Origin: JAJECS01 sp965243625
GTDB taxonomy: Bacteria > Chloroflexota > UBA11872
Direction of reading: 5' to 3'
NCBI GenBank assembly: GCA_965243625.1
Contig: CBDEVI010000002.1
Location: 1,116,001-1,180,000, forward strand
Length of the DNA: 64,000 nt
Part shown: piece after piece, positions 32,545-42,354 of the stretch
Layout: the number at the start of each line of letters is the position of its first letter
How positions within the stretch are numbered: position 1 is the first letter of the stretch
Made by a program: the position numbers and the translations under genes
The notes under the pieces: generated by a model
The model's database searches: none
The model's input: the letters and a program-made list of their open reading frames with translations, nothing else
What the model was told of the DNA's origin: nothing

Positions 32545-34973
32545 GCAACGAACTCATCAGCCTCACGGTCGACGGCGTCGAAGTGCAGGTGCCCGCCGGT
32601 TCCACGGTGCTGCAAGCCTGTGAGTCGATCGGCGTCGAAATCCCGACCCTATGCACCGACCCGCGCCTGGACCCCTATGGGGCCTGCCGGATGTGCGTGG
32701 TGGAGATTCAGCCGGGGCCGCCGCGGCCCATGGCCTCCTGCACCATGCAGGCCGCACCGGGCATGGAAGTGATCACCGACAGCAAGTCGATCAAGGAAAT
32801 TCGCAAGCACGTCATCGAGCTGCAGCTCCAGCACCACCCGTTGGACTGTCCCTACTGCGACCAGGCCGGCACGTGCGAGCTGCAGGACGAGACCTTTGAC
32901 CAGGAGATCTTCCAAAGCCCCTACGAGACGGTGCCCAAGGCCCATCCGGAGGAAATCCTCAACGAGGTGATCCTCATCAACCACAACCGCTGCATCCTGT
33001 GCGGCCGGTGCGTGCGGATGTGCGACGAGCAGATCGGCGTCTACGCCCTCGACTTCGTCCATCGGGCGATCGGCACGTTCATCGCGCCCGCCCAGCACAA
33101 GGAAATGGACTGCGAACGCTGCGGCATGTGCATCGAAACGTGCCCGGTTGGCGCACTGCTCAGCCGCCCGTTCAAGCACGCAGCGCGGAGTTGGCAGACC
33201 GACAAGACCGCGTCGACTTGCCCGCACTGTTCGGTGGGGTGCTCGCTGCTCGTGGAGTCCCGCCACGGCGACGTGGTGCGCACGCGCACCAACGGCCTGG
33301 AGGAACCGGCCAACGGCATCCTCTGCGCCAAGGGCTTCTTCGGCCACTCGTTCGTCAACAGCGGCGACCGGCTGACGCAGCCGCTCATCCGCCGCAACGG
33401 GCGCCTGGAGCCTGCAACCTGGCGTGAGGCCATCTCCCACGTCAGCGGCGCGCTGCGCGGGGTAATCGACCGCGACGGCCCCAGCGCGGTTGGCGCGGTC
33501 GGCTCGCCGAATTGCACCAACGAAGACAACTACGCCCTGCAGCGGTTCACGCGAGACGTGATCGGCAGCAACAACGTCTACAGCCAGTCCGGCGGCTTCC
33601 ACGAGACGTTTCACGCGCTCACGTCGGTGCTGGGCGGCCAGGCCGTACTGCGATCACAGAATGAGCTGCTGGAGTCGGACGTGATCCTGGTGATCGGCGC
33701 CGACATCGGCCAGACGCACAACGTCATCGGTGCGCACATCAAGCGCGCCGCGCGGCGGAACGGCCGCCAGTTGCTCGTGGCCACGCGGCTGGCCAGCACA
33801 CTCGACCGATACGCGGCGGCCACCGCGCGCGTGCGACCCGGCGGCGAGGCGGCATTGCTGGCCGCGCTGGCCGGGCGTGACGACCTGCCCGAAGCCGTGA
33901 CCGGCGCTTCCGATGAATCGTTGCAGGCCATGCGCGATGCCCTCGCGGCCGCCGGCTCCATAGCCGTCGTGTGGGACACCGGCGTTTGGACGCTGGGCCG
34001 CACCACGGAGTTGGCATCGGCCGCGGCCGGCCTTGCGCAGGCGTTTGCGGACGTCCGCCTGTTTCCGCTGGCGGAACGGGCCAACACGGTGGGCACGCTG
34101 CTGACCGGAATGGCGCCCGATACGCTGCCGGGCCTGCGGCCCGTCGCGGACGCCGAAGCCCGCGCCGAGATCGAGGCTGCCTCCGGCGCGCCGCCGCCAC
34201 AGGATCCGGGGCCATCGCTGGACGCATTCCTGGGTGGCGATGCCAAGGCGCTGTACGTGATGGGCGAGGACCTGGTCGGCAGCGCCGGCGATCCGGAGGC
34301 CATGCGTGGGCAACTGGAAGGCCTCGATCTTCTGATCGTCCAAGACATCTTCATGAGCCCAACGGCCGAGGTGGCCGACGTGGTGCTTCCCGGCGCCTCG
34401 TTCGCGGAAAAGGGCGGCCACTTCACCAACTTCGAGGGTCGGCGCGGCGCGCTCGCTCCGGCCATCATCCCCGTCGGCGACTCGCGCCCGGACTGGGAGA
34501 TCATCGCGAGGCTCGCCGCCGCACTCGGCAACGACTTCGGCTGGCGATCGCACGAGCCCATCTCCGACGAACTCGAGCGCCTCTGGCGCATGCCGGACAT
34601 CGAGGGTGGCGAGCCAATTGCCGACCTGAACGGCGCGTTGAGCCAGGCAAACGGTGCGGACGGATTCACGCTTGCGACCGAGCAGCACCTCTATACCGCC
34701 GGCGTGACCGGTCGGCACGCACCGAGCCTGTCGCTGATGCTGCCGGACGCCGTCGCCGAGCTGAACCCCTCGGACGCGCAGGACCTCGGCCTGGTCGATG
34801 GCGACCCCATCAGCGTGGCGTCGCACACCGGCGCGCTGAATCTGAAGACCCTGGTAGCGAGCCGCGTGCCGCGCGGCGTCGTCAATTTGCCGGACCGATT
34901 CCTCGACGCGCCGCCGCGGCGCCTCGACCCCACGGGCCCGAACGGGGTTCCCGTGCAAGTGACGAAGCGTTAG
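32541..34973 (+). CDS. nuoG: NADH-quinone oxidoreductase subunit G
   Basis: The 75-kDa iron-sulfur subunit (810 residues). Cofactor sites appear in order: a 2Fe-2S site (Cys38, Cys49, Cys52, Cys67), a His/Cys3 4Fe-4S site (HHPLDCPYCDQAGTCELQD), two CxxCxxC-type sites (CILCGRCVRMC and CERCGMCIETCP), and a fourth-cluster region CPHCSVGC ... GILCAKG leading into a molybdopterin-oxidoreductase-like domain. That domain is probably structural here. The start is GTG. NuoE and NuoF, with which NuoG forms the NADH-oxidising module, are not in the window. Confidence 0.94.
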   Translation: MSNELISLTVDGVEVQVPAGSTVLQACESIGVEIPTLCTDPRLDPYGACRMCVVEIQPGPPRPMASCTMQAAPGMEVITDSKSIKEIRKHVIELQLQHHPLDCPYCDQAGTCELQDETFDQEIFQSPYETVPKAHPEEILNEVILINHNRCILCGRCVRMCDEQIGVYALDFVHRAIGTFIAPAQHKEMDCERCGMCIETCPVGALLSRPFKHAARSWQTDKTASTCPHCSVGCSLLVESRHGDVVRTRTNGLEEPANGILCAKGFFGHSFVNSGDRLTQPLIRRNGRLEPATWREAISHVSGALRGVIDRDGPSAVGAVGSPNCTNEDNYALQRFTRDVIGSNNVYSQSGGFHETFHALTSVLGGQAVLRSQNELLESDVILVIGADIGQTHNVIGAHIKRAARRNGRQLLVATRLASTLDRYAAATARVRPGGEAALLAALAGRDDLPEAVTGASDESLQAMRDALAAAGSIAVVWDTGVWTLGRTTELASAAAGLAQAFADVRLFPLAERANTVGTLLTGMAPDTLPGLRPVADAEARAEIEAASGAPPPQDPGPSLDAFLGGDAKALYVMGEDLVGSAGDPEAMRGQLEGLDLLIVQDIFMSPTAEVADVVLPGASFAEKGGHFTNFEGRRGALAPAIIPVGDSRPDWEIIARLAAALGNDFGWRSHEPISDELERLWRMPDIEGGEPIADLNGALSQANGADGFTLATEQHLYTAGVTGRHAPSLSLMLPDAVAELNPSDAQDLGLVDGDPISVASHTGALNLKTLVASRVPRGVVNLPDRFLDAPPRRLDPTGPNGVPVQVTKR

Positions 34974-34976
34974 CCG

Positions 34977-35978
34977 ATGGACGGCTGGGAATGGCTGATC
35001 GTCGCGATCAAGTGCGTGGTGATCCTGCTGATCTTCCTCGGCGCGCCGCTGATCCTGGTGCTCGTCGAGCGCTGGACGCTCGGGCGGCTGCAATCGCGCA
35101 TCGGCCCCAACCGCGTGGGCTGGAGTGGAACGCTGCAAACGGCGGCCGACGGGCTGAAGCTCGGCATCAAGGAAGACCTGATTCCCCGCGGCGCGGACAA
35201 GCTCGTCTTCTGGTTCGGGCCGGTATTCCTGGTAGTGCCGGCGTTGGCCGCGTGGGCCATCGTGCCCGTCGGGCCCGAAGTGAGCCTCGGACGCGACATT
35301 GGCCTGTGGGCCGTCGACCTGAACGTGGGCATCCTGTTCTTCCTCGCCATGGGCTCGCTCGGGGTCTACGGCGTGGTCATGTCGGGGTGGTCGTCCAACA
35401 GCAAATACGCCCACTTCGGCGCCCTGCGCGCCAGCGCCCAGGTCATCAGCTACGAGCTCATCATGGGGCTGGCGGTGCTGGCCGTGATTCTCTACGCCGG
35501 GTCGCTCAGCCTCATCGATATCGTCGAGCAGCAGCGCGGACTATGGTTCATCGTCCCGCAGTTCGTAGGGTTTCTGCTCTTCGTGATTGCCGGCGTGGCC
35601 GAGACCAATCGCGTGCCGTTCGACCTGCCGGAAGCCGAAAGCGAGATCGTCGCCGGCTTCCACGTGGAGTACTCGGGCATGCGGTTCGCGATGTTCTTCA
35701 TCGCCGAATACGCCAACATCATCCTGATTTCGGCCATCATCACCACGCTCTATCTCGGCGGGTGGCTGGGATGGACCATTCCGGGCATGGACGGACTAAC
35801 CGGCATCGTCTGGTTCGCCCTGAAGACCGTCGCGTTCATCGCGATGTTCCTGCTGCTTCGGGCCGCCCTGCCCCGACTGCGCTACGACCAGCTCATGAGC
35901 TTCTGCTGGAAGTTCCTCATGCCGATCGGAATCATCAACGTGCTTCTGGCCGCCGGACTGCGCATGGCGTGGAGTTGA
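34977..35978 (+). CDS. nuoH: NADH-quinone oxidoreductase subunit H
   Basis: A membrane subunit (333 residues, about eight helices) that links the quinone site to the proton-pumping arm. Conserved motifs: ERWTLGRLQSRIGPNRVG after the first helix, QTAADGLKLGIKEDLIP, and PFDLPEAESEIVAGFHVEYS in the large cytoplasmic loop facing the quinone chamber. Starts three bases after nuoG. Confidence 0.96.
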   Translation: MDGWEWLIVAIKCVVILLIFLGAPLILVLVERWTLGRLQSRIGPNRVGWSGTLQTAADGLKLGIKEDLIPRGADKLVFWFGPVFLVVPALAAWAIVPVGPEVSLGRDIGLWAVDLNVGILFFLAMGSLGVYGVVMSGWSSNSKYAHFGALRASAQVISYELIMGLAVLAVILYAGSLSLIDIVEQQRGLWFIVPQFVGFLLFVIAGVAETNRVPFDLPEAESEIVAGFHVEYSGMRFAMFFIAEYANIILISAIITTLYLGGWLGWTIPGMDGLTGIVWFALKTVAFIAMFLLLRAALPRLRYDQLMSFCWKFLMPIGIINVLLAAGLRMAWS

Positions 35979-35985
35979 GACTGCA

Positions 35986-36477
35986 ATGCCTCTAGGTTCA
36001 GGAATCCTCAAAGGCTTCGCCACCGTCTTCAAGGTGGGCGCACGCAAACCCGCCACGATCATGTACCCCGAGAACGTGCGCGACATCGCCTATCGCTTCC
36101 GGGGCCAGGTGGGCATGCGCCGCGACGAGGTCACGAACGGTCTCACGTGCGTGGGCTGCGGACTCTGCGAGACGGCCTGCCCGAACGACGTGATTCGCGT
36201 CGACACGAGCGAGGGAGAAGACGGCACCCGCGTGGTGGACCGCTACCTCTTCGACGTGGGTCGCTGCGTCTTCTGCTACTTCTGCATCGAGGCCTGCCCG
36301 GTCGACGCGCTGCAGCGAACCCACGACTTCCACCTGGTCACCGAGGATCGCCGCGGTCTGTTGATCGACGGCTTCAAGATGATCGACATCTACGAGCACG
36401 ACCTGGAAAACCGGTCGCTCGAAGACCAAAACATCGGTCCGGGGACACGCCCCCGGCTGTGGTTCGGCGATGACTGA
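35986..36477 (+). CDS. nuoI: NADH-quinone oxidoreductase subunit I
   Basis: A ferredoxin-like peripheral subunit (163 residues) carrying two 4Fe-4S clusters, N6a and N6b, that pass electrons toward N2 in NuoB. Both motifs are complete: CVGCGLCETACP and CVFCYFCIEACP, each with the following proline. The last eight bases overlap nuoJ. The acceptor subunit NuoB is absent from this operon. Confidence 0.95.
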   Translation: MPLGSGILKGFATVFKVGARKPATIMYPENVRDIAYRFRGQVGMRRDEVTNGLTCVGCGLCETACPNDVIRVDTSEGEDGTRVVDRYLFDVGRCVFCYFCIEACPVDALQRTHDFHLVTEDRRGLLIDGFKMIDIYEHDLENRSLEDQNIGPGTRPRLWFGDD

Positions 36478-37060
36478 CAACCTCGCCGAAGTCATCGCCT
36501 TTTGGTATCTCGCCTTCATGGCCGTCACTGGCGGCGTGGGAGTGCTGGCGCTGCGCAACCCCGTGCACTCCGCCCTGTCGCTGGTCTATGTGATCTTCCA
36601 CGTGGCCGGGCTGTTCGTGATCCTGGGCGCCGGCTTCCTGGCCGTGGTCCAGATCATCGTCTACGCCGGCGCCATCGTGGTGCTGTTTCTCTTCACGCTG
36701 ATGATGCTCGACATGCGCGGCATCGCGCACGAGCGGTTCGTCCACCGTCAGCTGTGGATCGCGTTGCCGCTGGCCGTGCTGCTGGCGATTGAGGCCGTGT
36801 TCGTCGGCGTCGGCACGCCGGAAATCCGCGAGGCGTTTCTCGGGGCGTTTCCTCCACAGACGATCTCGGACCTCGGCGGCAGCACCCAGGCCATCGCCGC
36901 GGTCCTGTTTAGCGAGTACCTCTTGCCCTTCGAGGTTGCCAGCGTCCTGCTGCTGGTCGCGGCCATCGGCGCCATCATCCTGGCGCGGCGCTTCGATCGC
37001 GAGCTCGAAGCCATGCCTGAGGCCGCCGAGGCCGGCGAATCGGGCGAGGCTGCCTCCTGA
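36470..37060 (+). CDS. nuoJ: NADH-quinone oxidoreductase subunit J
   Basis: A membrane subunit (196 residues, five helices). The conserved third-helix region reads FLAVVQIIVYAGAIVVLFLF, containing the pi-bulge Tyr/Gly segment, and ALRNPVHSALSLV lies before it. The C-terminus ends in an acidic tail. It overlaps nuoI by eight bases and shares one base with the nuoK start (TGATG arrangement). Confidence 0.94.
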   Translation: MTDNLAEVIAFWYLAFMAVTGGVGVLALRNPVHSALSLVYVIFHVAGLFVILGAGFLAVVQIIVYAGAIVVLFLFTLMMLDMRGIAHERFVHRQLWIALPLAVLLAIEAVFVGVGTPEIREAFLGAFPPQTISDLGGSTQAIAAVLFSEYLLPFEVASVLLLVAAIGAIILARRFDRELEAMPEAAEAGESGEAAS

Positions 37061-37359
37061 TGGATCTCAACGCTTACCTGGTCGTCGGCGGCCTGCTCTT
37101 CTCGCTCGGAGTGCTGGGCACGCTGCTGCGCCGCAACATCATCGTGATGCTCATTTCGATCGAGCTGATGCTCAACGGCGCCAACCTCACGCTGGCGGCC
37201 TTCTCGACCTTCCTCGAGGACATGGCCGGCAACGTGATGGTCATCTTCTCGCTCACCGTCGCGGCGGCCGAGGTCGCCGTCGGGCTGGCGATCCTGGTCG
37301 CCCTGAGCCGCGTATTCCCCGTGGTCAACATTGACCAGTTGGACGATCTGCGCGGATGA
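37060..37359 (+). CDS. nuoK: NADH-quinone oxidoreductase subunit K
   Basis: A small proton-pathway subunit (99 residues, three helices). The signature ISIELMLNGANLTLAAFS contains the membrane Glu on helix 2, and AAAEVAVGLAILVALSR contains the second Glu on helix 3. Both are conserved charged residues of the E-channel region. Confidence 0.96.
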   Translation: MDLNAYLVVGGLLFSLGVLGTLLRRNIIVMLISIELMLNGANLTLAAFSTFLEDMAGNVMVIFSLTVAAAEVAVGLAILVALSRVFPVVNIDQLDDLRG

Positions 37360-37389
37360 CCCCGCACCTCGCGCAGCAAGGCGGCGGCC

Positions 37390-39321
37390 GTGTTTGAGGT
37401 CGTCTGGCTAATCCCGTTCGCGCCGCTGTTGGGGTTCGTCGTCAACGGCGTCGCGGGGCGGCGCATTCCGCGCGCGACCGGCTGGATTTCCACCGGCGCC
37501 ATCCTTGGCTCATTTGTGCTCACCGTCGCGCTTTGGATCGGCGGCATCACCGCGGACCAGCCTGGCTGGACTTTCTATCCGTGGGTCGATTCGGGCACGT
37601 TCGCCGTCAACATCGGCTTCCTGCTCGACCCGCTTGCCGTCGTCATGCTGTTGGTGGTCACGGGCGTCAGCGCATTGGTGGCGCTCTACTCCGTGGGCTA
37701 CATGGACCACGACGCGGCGAAGTCCCGGTTCCACACCTGGATTCCGCTGTTCGTGTTCAGCATGGTCATGCTGGTCATGTCGGACAACCTGCTGCAGCTC
37801 TTCATCTTTTGGGAAATGGTGGGGCTGTGCTCGTATCTGCTGATCGGCTACTGGCACGACCGACACAGCGCCAACATCGCCGCGACCAAGGCCTTCCTGG
37901 TCAATCGCATCGGCGACTTCGGGTTCATCATCGGCATCGTCCTGGCGTTCTTCCACTTCGACACGCTCCGCTACCGCGAGATCTTCGAGGTCATTGGCGA
38001 CAAAGACCCGGCCATGACCACCGCCATCGCCTTCCTGCTGTTCATCGGGGCGATGGGCAAGTCGGCGCAGTTCCCGCTTCACGTGTGGCTGCCGGACGCA
38101 ATGGAAGGCCCCACGCCGGTCAGCGCCCTGATCCACGCGGCCACGATGGTCACGGCGGGGGTCTACATCGTGGCGCGGATGAACCCGCTCTACACGGTTT
38201 CGCCCGAGGCCCTGATCTTCGTCGCCGCCATTGGAACGGTCACCGCGTTCGTCGCCGCGACCATCGCCCTGGTCCAAACCGACATCAAACGCGTATTGGC
38301 GTATTCGACCGTGAGCCAGCTGGGGCTGATGTTCGTGGCCCTTGGGGCCGGTGCGTATTCCATTGCCATATTCCACCTGGCGACGCACGCATTCTTCAAG
38401 GCGCTGCTGTTTCTTGGATCCGGCAGCGTCATCCATGCTCTCAACGAGGAGCAGGACATGCGCCAGATGGGTGGGTTGTGGCGCAAGATGCCGCTCACCT
38501 ACGGCACCTTCCTGCTCGGCGGCCTGGCCCTCGCCGCCGTGTTTCCGCTCGCCGGCTTCTGGAGCAAGGACGAGATTCTGGCCAGCGCGTTTCTGAAGGC
38601 CACCGCACCCGCGGGCGCGTCGCTTGCCGCCGATCACGGCGCGGGCGTTTTCTGGCTCTTTTTCATCGTCGGCCTGGTGGTTTCGCTCATGACGGCGTTC
38701 TACACGCTGCGCATGATCCTGATGACGTTCCACGGCAAGCCGCGGAACCAGGAGCTCCACGACCACGCCCATGAGTCGCCCTGGGTGATGACCCTGCCGC
38801 TCGGCATCCTGGCGATCGGCGCGGTCGTTGCGGGCGCGGTCCTCGGGATTCCGCCCGAGCACGGCTTTCTCCACGAATACCTGTACAAGACGGCCGGCAT
38901 CATCCACTTCGAGGGCGCCGGTGATCCGCCAACGGTGGCGCTGGCCGTCATCTCGACCGTGGTGGCGCTTGCCGGCGTGGCCATCGCCTACCTCGCCTAC
39001 CGACGGGGCGTTCCGATCCCGGACGCCGCGCGCCGTCTGGCTCCGGGCGCCGAGAAGCTCTTCCAGCGCAAGTGGTACATGGACCATCTCGGCGACGGCC
39101 TGATGGTGATGCTGACCCGCGCCATCGCCGTGGTGTCGTGGGGCTTTGACGCTGGCGTCATCGACGGCCTGGTCAACGCCTCAGGCACGGTCACGCGCCG
39201 CCTGAGCGGTGAAGTTCGCCGCTTGCAGACCGGCCAGGCGCAAAACTACGCCCTGCTCATGGTCGTGGGCATCGTGCTGGTCATTGGCGGGCTCATGATC
39301 TTCGGCGGGAACGCGACATGA
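37390..39321 (+). CDS. nuoL: NADH-quinone oxidoreductase subunit L
   Basis: The distal antiporter-like proton-pumping subunit (643 residues, multiple helices). Motifs include DNLLQLFIFWEMVGLCSYLL with the key Glu, GKSAQFPLHVWLPDAMEGPT with the key Lys and Pro helix break, and ALIHAATMVTAGVY. The C-terminal lateral helix that runs along the membrane arm is represented by the last 100 or so residues. The start is GTG; a 30-base gap separates it from nuoK. It overlaps nuoM by four bases. Confidence 0.96.
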   Translation: MFEVVWLIPFAPLLGFVVNGVAGRRIPRATGWISTGAILGSFVLTVALWIGGITADQPGWTFYPWVDSGTFAVNIGFLLDPLAVVMLLVVTGVSALVALYSVGYMDHDAAKSRFHTWIPLFVFSMVMLVMSDNLLQLFIFWEMVGLCSYLLIGYWHDRHSANIAATKAFLVNRIGDFGFIIGIVLAFFHFDTLRYREIFEVIGDKDPAMTTAIAFLLFIGAMGKSAQFPLHVWLPDAMEGPTPVSALIHAATMVTAGVYIVARMNPLYTVSPEALIFVAAIGTVTAFVAATIALVQTDIKRVLAYSTVSQLGLMFVALGAGAYSIAIFHLATHAFFKALLFLGSGSVIHALNEEQDMRQMGGLWRKMPLTYGTFLLGGLALAAVFPLAGFWSKDEILASAFLKATAPAGASLAADHGAGVFWLFFIVGLVVSLMTAFYTLRMILMTFHGKPRNQELHDHAHESPWVMTLPLGILAIGAVVAGAVLGIPPEHGFLHEYLYKTAGIIHFEGAGDPPTVALAVISTVVALAGVAIAYLAYRRGVPIPDAARRLAPGAEKLFQRKWYMDHLGDGLMVMLTRAIAVVSWGFDAGVIDGLVNASGTVTRRLSGEVRRLQTGQAQNYALLMVVGIVLVIGGLMIFGGNAT

Positions 39322-40808
39322 CGACCGGCCCAGGCGAAGGCGCGCTCTTCCTTCCCCTCCTCTCGCTGCTGCTGTGGCTGCCGCTGATCGTCGGCATCCC
39401 GGGCGTTCTGCTCGCACGCACGCGCGACCTGCAGGCGCTCGCGGCATTCGCCGCCACGCTGATTCAGCTGGCCATCGCCATCATCGTTGTCATCAGTTTC
39501 AACACCGAATTCGATCCCGAGCTGGCGTACCAGCACGGCGAGTTTGCCGAGTGGATTCCGGCCCTCGGCATCAACTACAAGCTGGGGGTCGACGGCATCT
39601 CAATCCTGATGGTGCTGCTGACGGCCATCCTCGGACCGGTGGTGGCGGCCACCTCGTGGCTCACGATCAAGTCTCGAGCGCGCGAGTTCTTCCTGAATCT
39701 GCTGCTGCTGCAGACCGGAATGATGGGCGTGTTCGTCACGCTCGATTTCATCCTGTTCTACGTGTTCTGGGAAATGATGCTGATCCCGATGTACCTGATG
39801 ATCGGCATCTGGGGCGGCGAGCGCCGCATCTACGCGACGATCAAGTTCTTCCTCTACACCTTCGCCGGCAGCGTGCTGATGCTGGTGGCGATTCTGGCGC
39901 TGCGGTTCAACACCGGCACCTTTGACATCGAGGCCATCCCGGCGCACATGCAGGACGCCGCAATTGGGCTGCAACGGTGGGTGTTCGTGGCGTTCCTGCT
40001 CGCCTTCGCGATCAAGGTCCCCATGTTCCCCTTCCACACGTGGCTGCCCGACGCCCACGTGGAGGCCCCAACGGGCGGCAGCGTGCTGCTGGCCGGCGTG
40101 CTGCTAAAGATGGGCGCCTACGGCTTCCTGCGCTTCATGCTCCCCATGACGCCCGACGCCGTGGCCGACGTGCGCGGGCTGCTGATTGCGCTCTCGATCG
40201 TCGCCATCATTTACGGCGCCCTCGTCGCCATGGTCCAACCCGATCTCAAGAAGCTCATCGCGTACTCCAGCGTGAGCCATATGGGCTTTGTGACCCTTGG
40301 CATCTTCAGCGGCTCGCAGACGGGCATCGACGGCGCCATCATCCTGATGATGAGCCACGGGCTCGTCACGGGCGCGCTATTCCTTGCCGTCGGCGTGGTG
40401 TACGACCGCGCCCACACGCGACAGATTGCGGACCTCGGCGGGCTGGTGACGCGAATGCCCGCCTATGCCGTCGCGCTTGGGTTCTTCACGCTGGCTTCGC
40501 TGGGGCTGCCGATGCTGAGCAGCTTCGTGGGCGAGTTTCTCGTCCTGGTCGGCGCGTTCGACTATGGGATCACCGCCGGCGTCACGGCCGCGATCGGGGT
40601 GGTGCTCGCGGCGGCCTACATGCTCTGGATGTACCAGCGTGTAGTGCTTGGTCGCCTACGCAACGACGCGCTCAGCACGATCAGCGACATGAACCGCGTG
40701 GAGGGTGCGGCATTCGCCGCGCTGGCCGTTCTGGTGCTGTGGATCGGCATCTATCCGGCGACATTCATTGACATGATCACCGGCGCGACGGCCGGGTTGG
40801 TGAGCTAA
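39318..40808 (+). CDS. nuoM: NADH-quinone oxidoreductase subunit M
   Basis: The second antiporter-like subunit (496 residues). Conserved motifs: FILFYVFWEMMLIPMYLMIG (Glu on helix 5), FAIKVPMFPFHTWLPDAHVE (Lys and the Pro-containing helix 7), and PTGGSVLLAGVLLKMGAYG. Length is standard. The ATG lies inside the nuoL stop region (ATGA overlap). Confidence 0.96.
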   Translation: MTTGPGEGALFLPLLSLLLWLPLIVGIPGVLLARTRDLQALAAFAATLIQLAIAIIVVISFNTEFDPELAYQHGEFAEWIPALGINYKLGVDGISILMVLLTAILGPVVAATSWLTIKSRAREFFLNLLLLQTGMMGVFVTLDFILFYVFWEMMLIPMYLMIGIWGGERRIYATIKFFLYTFAGSVLMLVAILALRFNTGTFDIEAIPAHMQDAAIGLQRWVFVAFLLAFAIKVPMFPFHTWLPDAHVEAPTGGSVLLAGVLLKMGAYGFLRFMLPMTPDAVADVRGLLIALSIVAIIYGALVAMVQPDLKKLIAYSSVSHMGFVTLGIFSGSQTGIDGAIILMMSHGLVTGALFLAVGVVYDRAHTRQIADLGGLVTRMPAYAVALGFFTLASLGLPMLSSFVGEFLVLVGAFDYGITAGVTAAIGVVLAAAYMLWMYQRVVLGRLRNDALSTISDMNRVEGAAFAALAVLVLWIGIYPATFIDMITGATAGLVS

Positions 40809-40812
40809 CGCC

Positions 40813-42342
40813 ATGGGCGAAGTCAACGCTGCCGACCTGACCTGGATCCTGCCGGAGATCATCGTGGCGGGCAGCGCCATGTTGCTGCTGCTCTGGACGG
40901 CGATCCTGCGCAACGACGACCGCTGGTGGTCGGTCAGCATCGCCTTGGGCGCCAATGCCACTGCGGGCATCGTCATGGCGCTGCGGCAGCCTATCGACGG
41001 CGGCGCGCTCGAGATATTTAGCGGTCAGCTGGTCATCGACGGCTTCTCGACCTTCTTCCGCGCCCTGTTCCTGGTCGTGGGATCGCTGGCCGTCCTCACC
41101 GTTGCCCAACGCTTCGAGCGCGTGCCGTTCACCGAGACGGCGGCCACCCTGCAGTTCTCGCTCAGCGGGATGCTGCTCATGGCCGGGGCCGTCGATTGGG
41201 TGACGGCGTTCATCGCCCTGGAGCTGATGGCAGTGCCGGTGTACGTACTCACGGCCATGACCCGATTCCGCCGGGATTCTGTCGAAGCCGCCATGAAATA
41301 CCTGGTGCTCGGGGCGTTCGCGACCGCGGTGCTGGTCTATGGCATTGCCTGGACGTACGGCCTCACGGGCACGACTTACTTTCCAGAGCTTGCCGAGCGC
41401 ATCATGACCGTCGGCGCCAGCCCGTGGATGATGTTTGCCATCGGTCTCATCCTCGTCGGCTTCGGGTTCAAGGTCGCCGCGGTGCCATTTCACGCGTGGA
41501 CGCCCGACGCCTATCAGGGCGCGCCCACGCCCCTGGCCGCGTTCATCTCCGTGGGTCCGAAGGTCGCCGCCGTGGCGCTGCTGGCGCGCGTTGTCGGGCT
41601 CGGATTCGGATTCCAGGGCGCGGACACGGGCGCCGATCCCGCAGTGGTGCTCAACGTCGCCCTGGCCATCGCCATCATCGCCAGCGTGACGATGATCGTC
41701 GGTAACCTCGTGGCCATCTCACAGTCCAACATCAAGCGCATGCTCGGCTATTCGAGCATTGCGCACACCGGCTACATGCTGGTCGGGCTCGCGGCGGTCA
41801 CGCGGGTCGAAGCCGACACCGGTTTCGCGTCGTTCGATTTCGTGGGCCTGCCGTCGGTGCTGTTCTACGGTTTCGTCTACGCCTTCATGAACTTCGGCGC
41901 GTTCGCCGTCGCGCACGTCGTCGAGTATCAGACCGGCAGCAACGAGATCTCCGCCTTCCGGGGCCTGATGCAGCGGTCCCCATTGCCCGCGGCGGCCATG
42001 GCGGTGTTCATGCTCGGACTGACGGGCATCCCGCCGCTGACCGGATTCTTCGGCAAGCTCTATATCCTTCAGGCCGCGGTTGAGTCTGGCCTGGGCTGGC
42101 TCGCCATCCTGTTGGTCGTGACGTCGGTTGTTTCGGCGTTCTACTACCTGCGCGTGATCGTGCAGATGTTCATGAGCGATCCGGACGCCGAGGCGGCGTC
42201 CGACGGCGAGCCCTCCGCCGAAGTGGCCGACCTGCACACCGCCGTCATCACAGCCACCGCGGGCGCGACGCTGGTGCTTGGCATTGTCGGCGGCGGCATC
42301 CTGGCGTGGGCCCAGTCGTCCGTCGCGACGGGGCTCTTCTAG
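40813..42342 (+). CDS. nuoN: NADH-quinone oxidoreductase subunit N
   Basis: The third antiporter-like subunit (509 residues) and last gene of the operon. It contains WVTAFIALELMAVPVYVLTA with the Glu, GFKVAAVPFHAWTPDAYQGA with the Lys/Pro motif, and SNIKRMLGYSSIAHTGYMLVG. The C-terminus carries a short soluble segment before the final helix. Only 12 bases separate its stop from the convergent aminotransferase; no intrinsic terminator was seen. Confidence 0.95.
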   Translation: MGEVNAADLTWILPEIIVAGSAMLLLLWTAILRNDDRWWSVSIALGANATAGIVMALRQPIDGGALEIFSGQLVIDGFSTFFRALFLVVGSLAVLTVAQRFERVPFTETAATLQFSLSGMLLMAGAVDWVTAFIALELMAVPVYVLTAMTRFRRDSVEAAMKYLVLGAFATAVLVYGIAWTYGLTGTTYFPELAERIMTVGASPWMMFAIGLILVGFGFKVAAVPFHAWTPDAYQGAPTPLAAFISVGPKVAAVALLARVVGLGFGFQGADTGADPAVVLNVALAIAIIASVTMIVGNLVAISQSNIKRMLGYSSIAHTGYMLVGLAAVTRVEADTGFASFDFVGLPSVLFYGFVYAFMNFGAFAVAHVVEYQTGSNEISAFRGLMQRSPLPAAAMAVFMLGLTGIPPLTGFFGKLYILQAAVESGLGWLAILLVVTSVVSAFYYLRVIVQMFMSDPDAEAASDGEPSAEVADLHTAVITATAGATLVLGIVGGGILAWAQSSVATGLF

Positions 42343-42354
42343 GCCGCTAAAGCC

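Noticed and set aside
33654..35414. A 586-codon open frame antisense to nuoG/nuoH
   Set aside because: Composition is Arg/His/Gly-rich without domain motifs, and it opposes well-supported genes.
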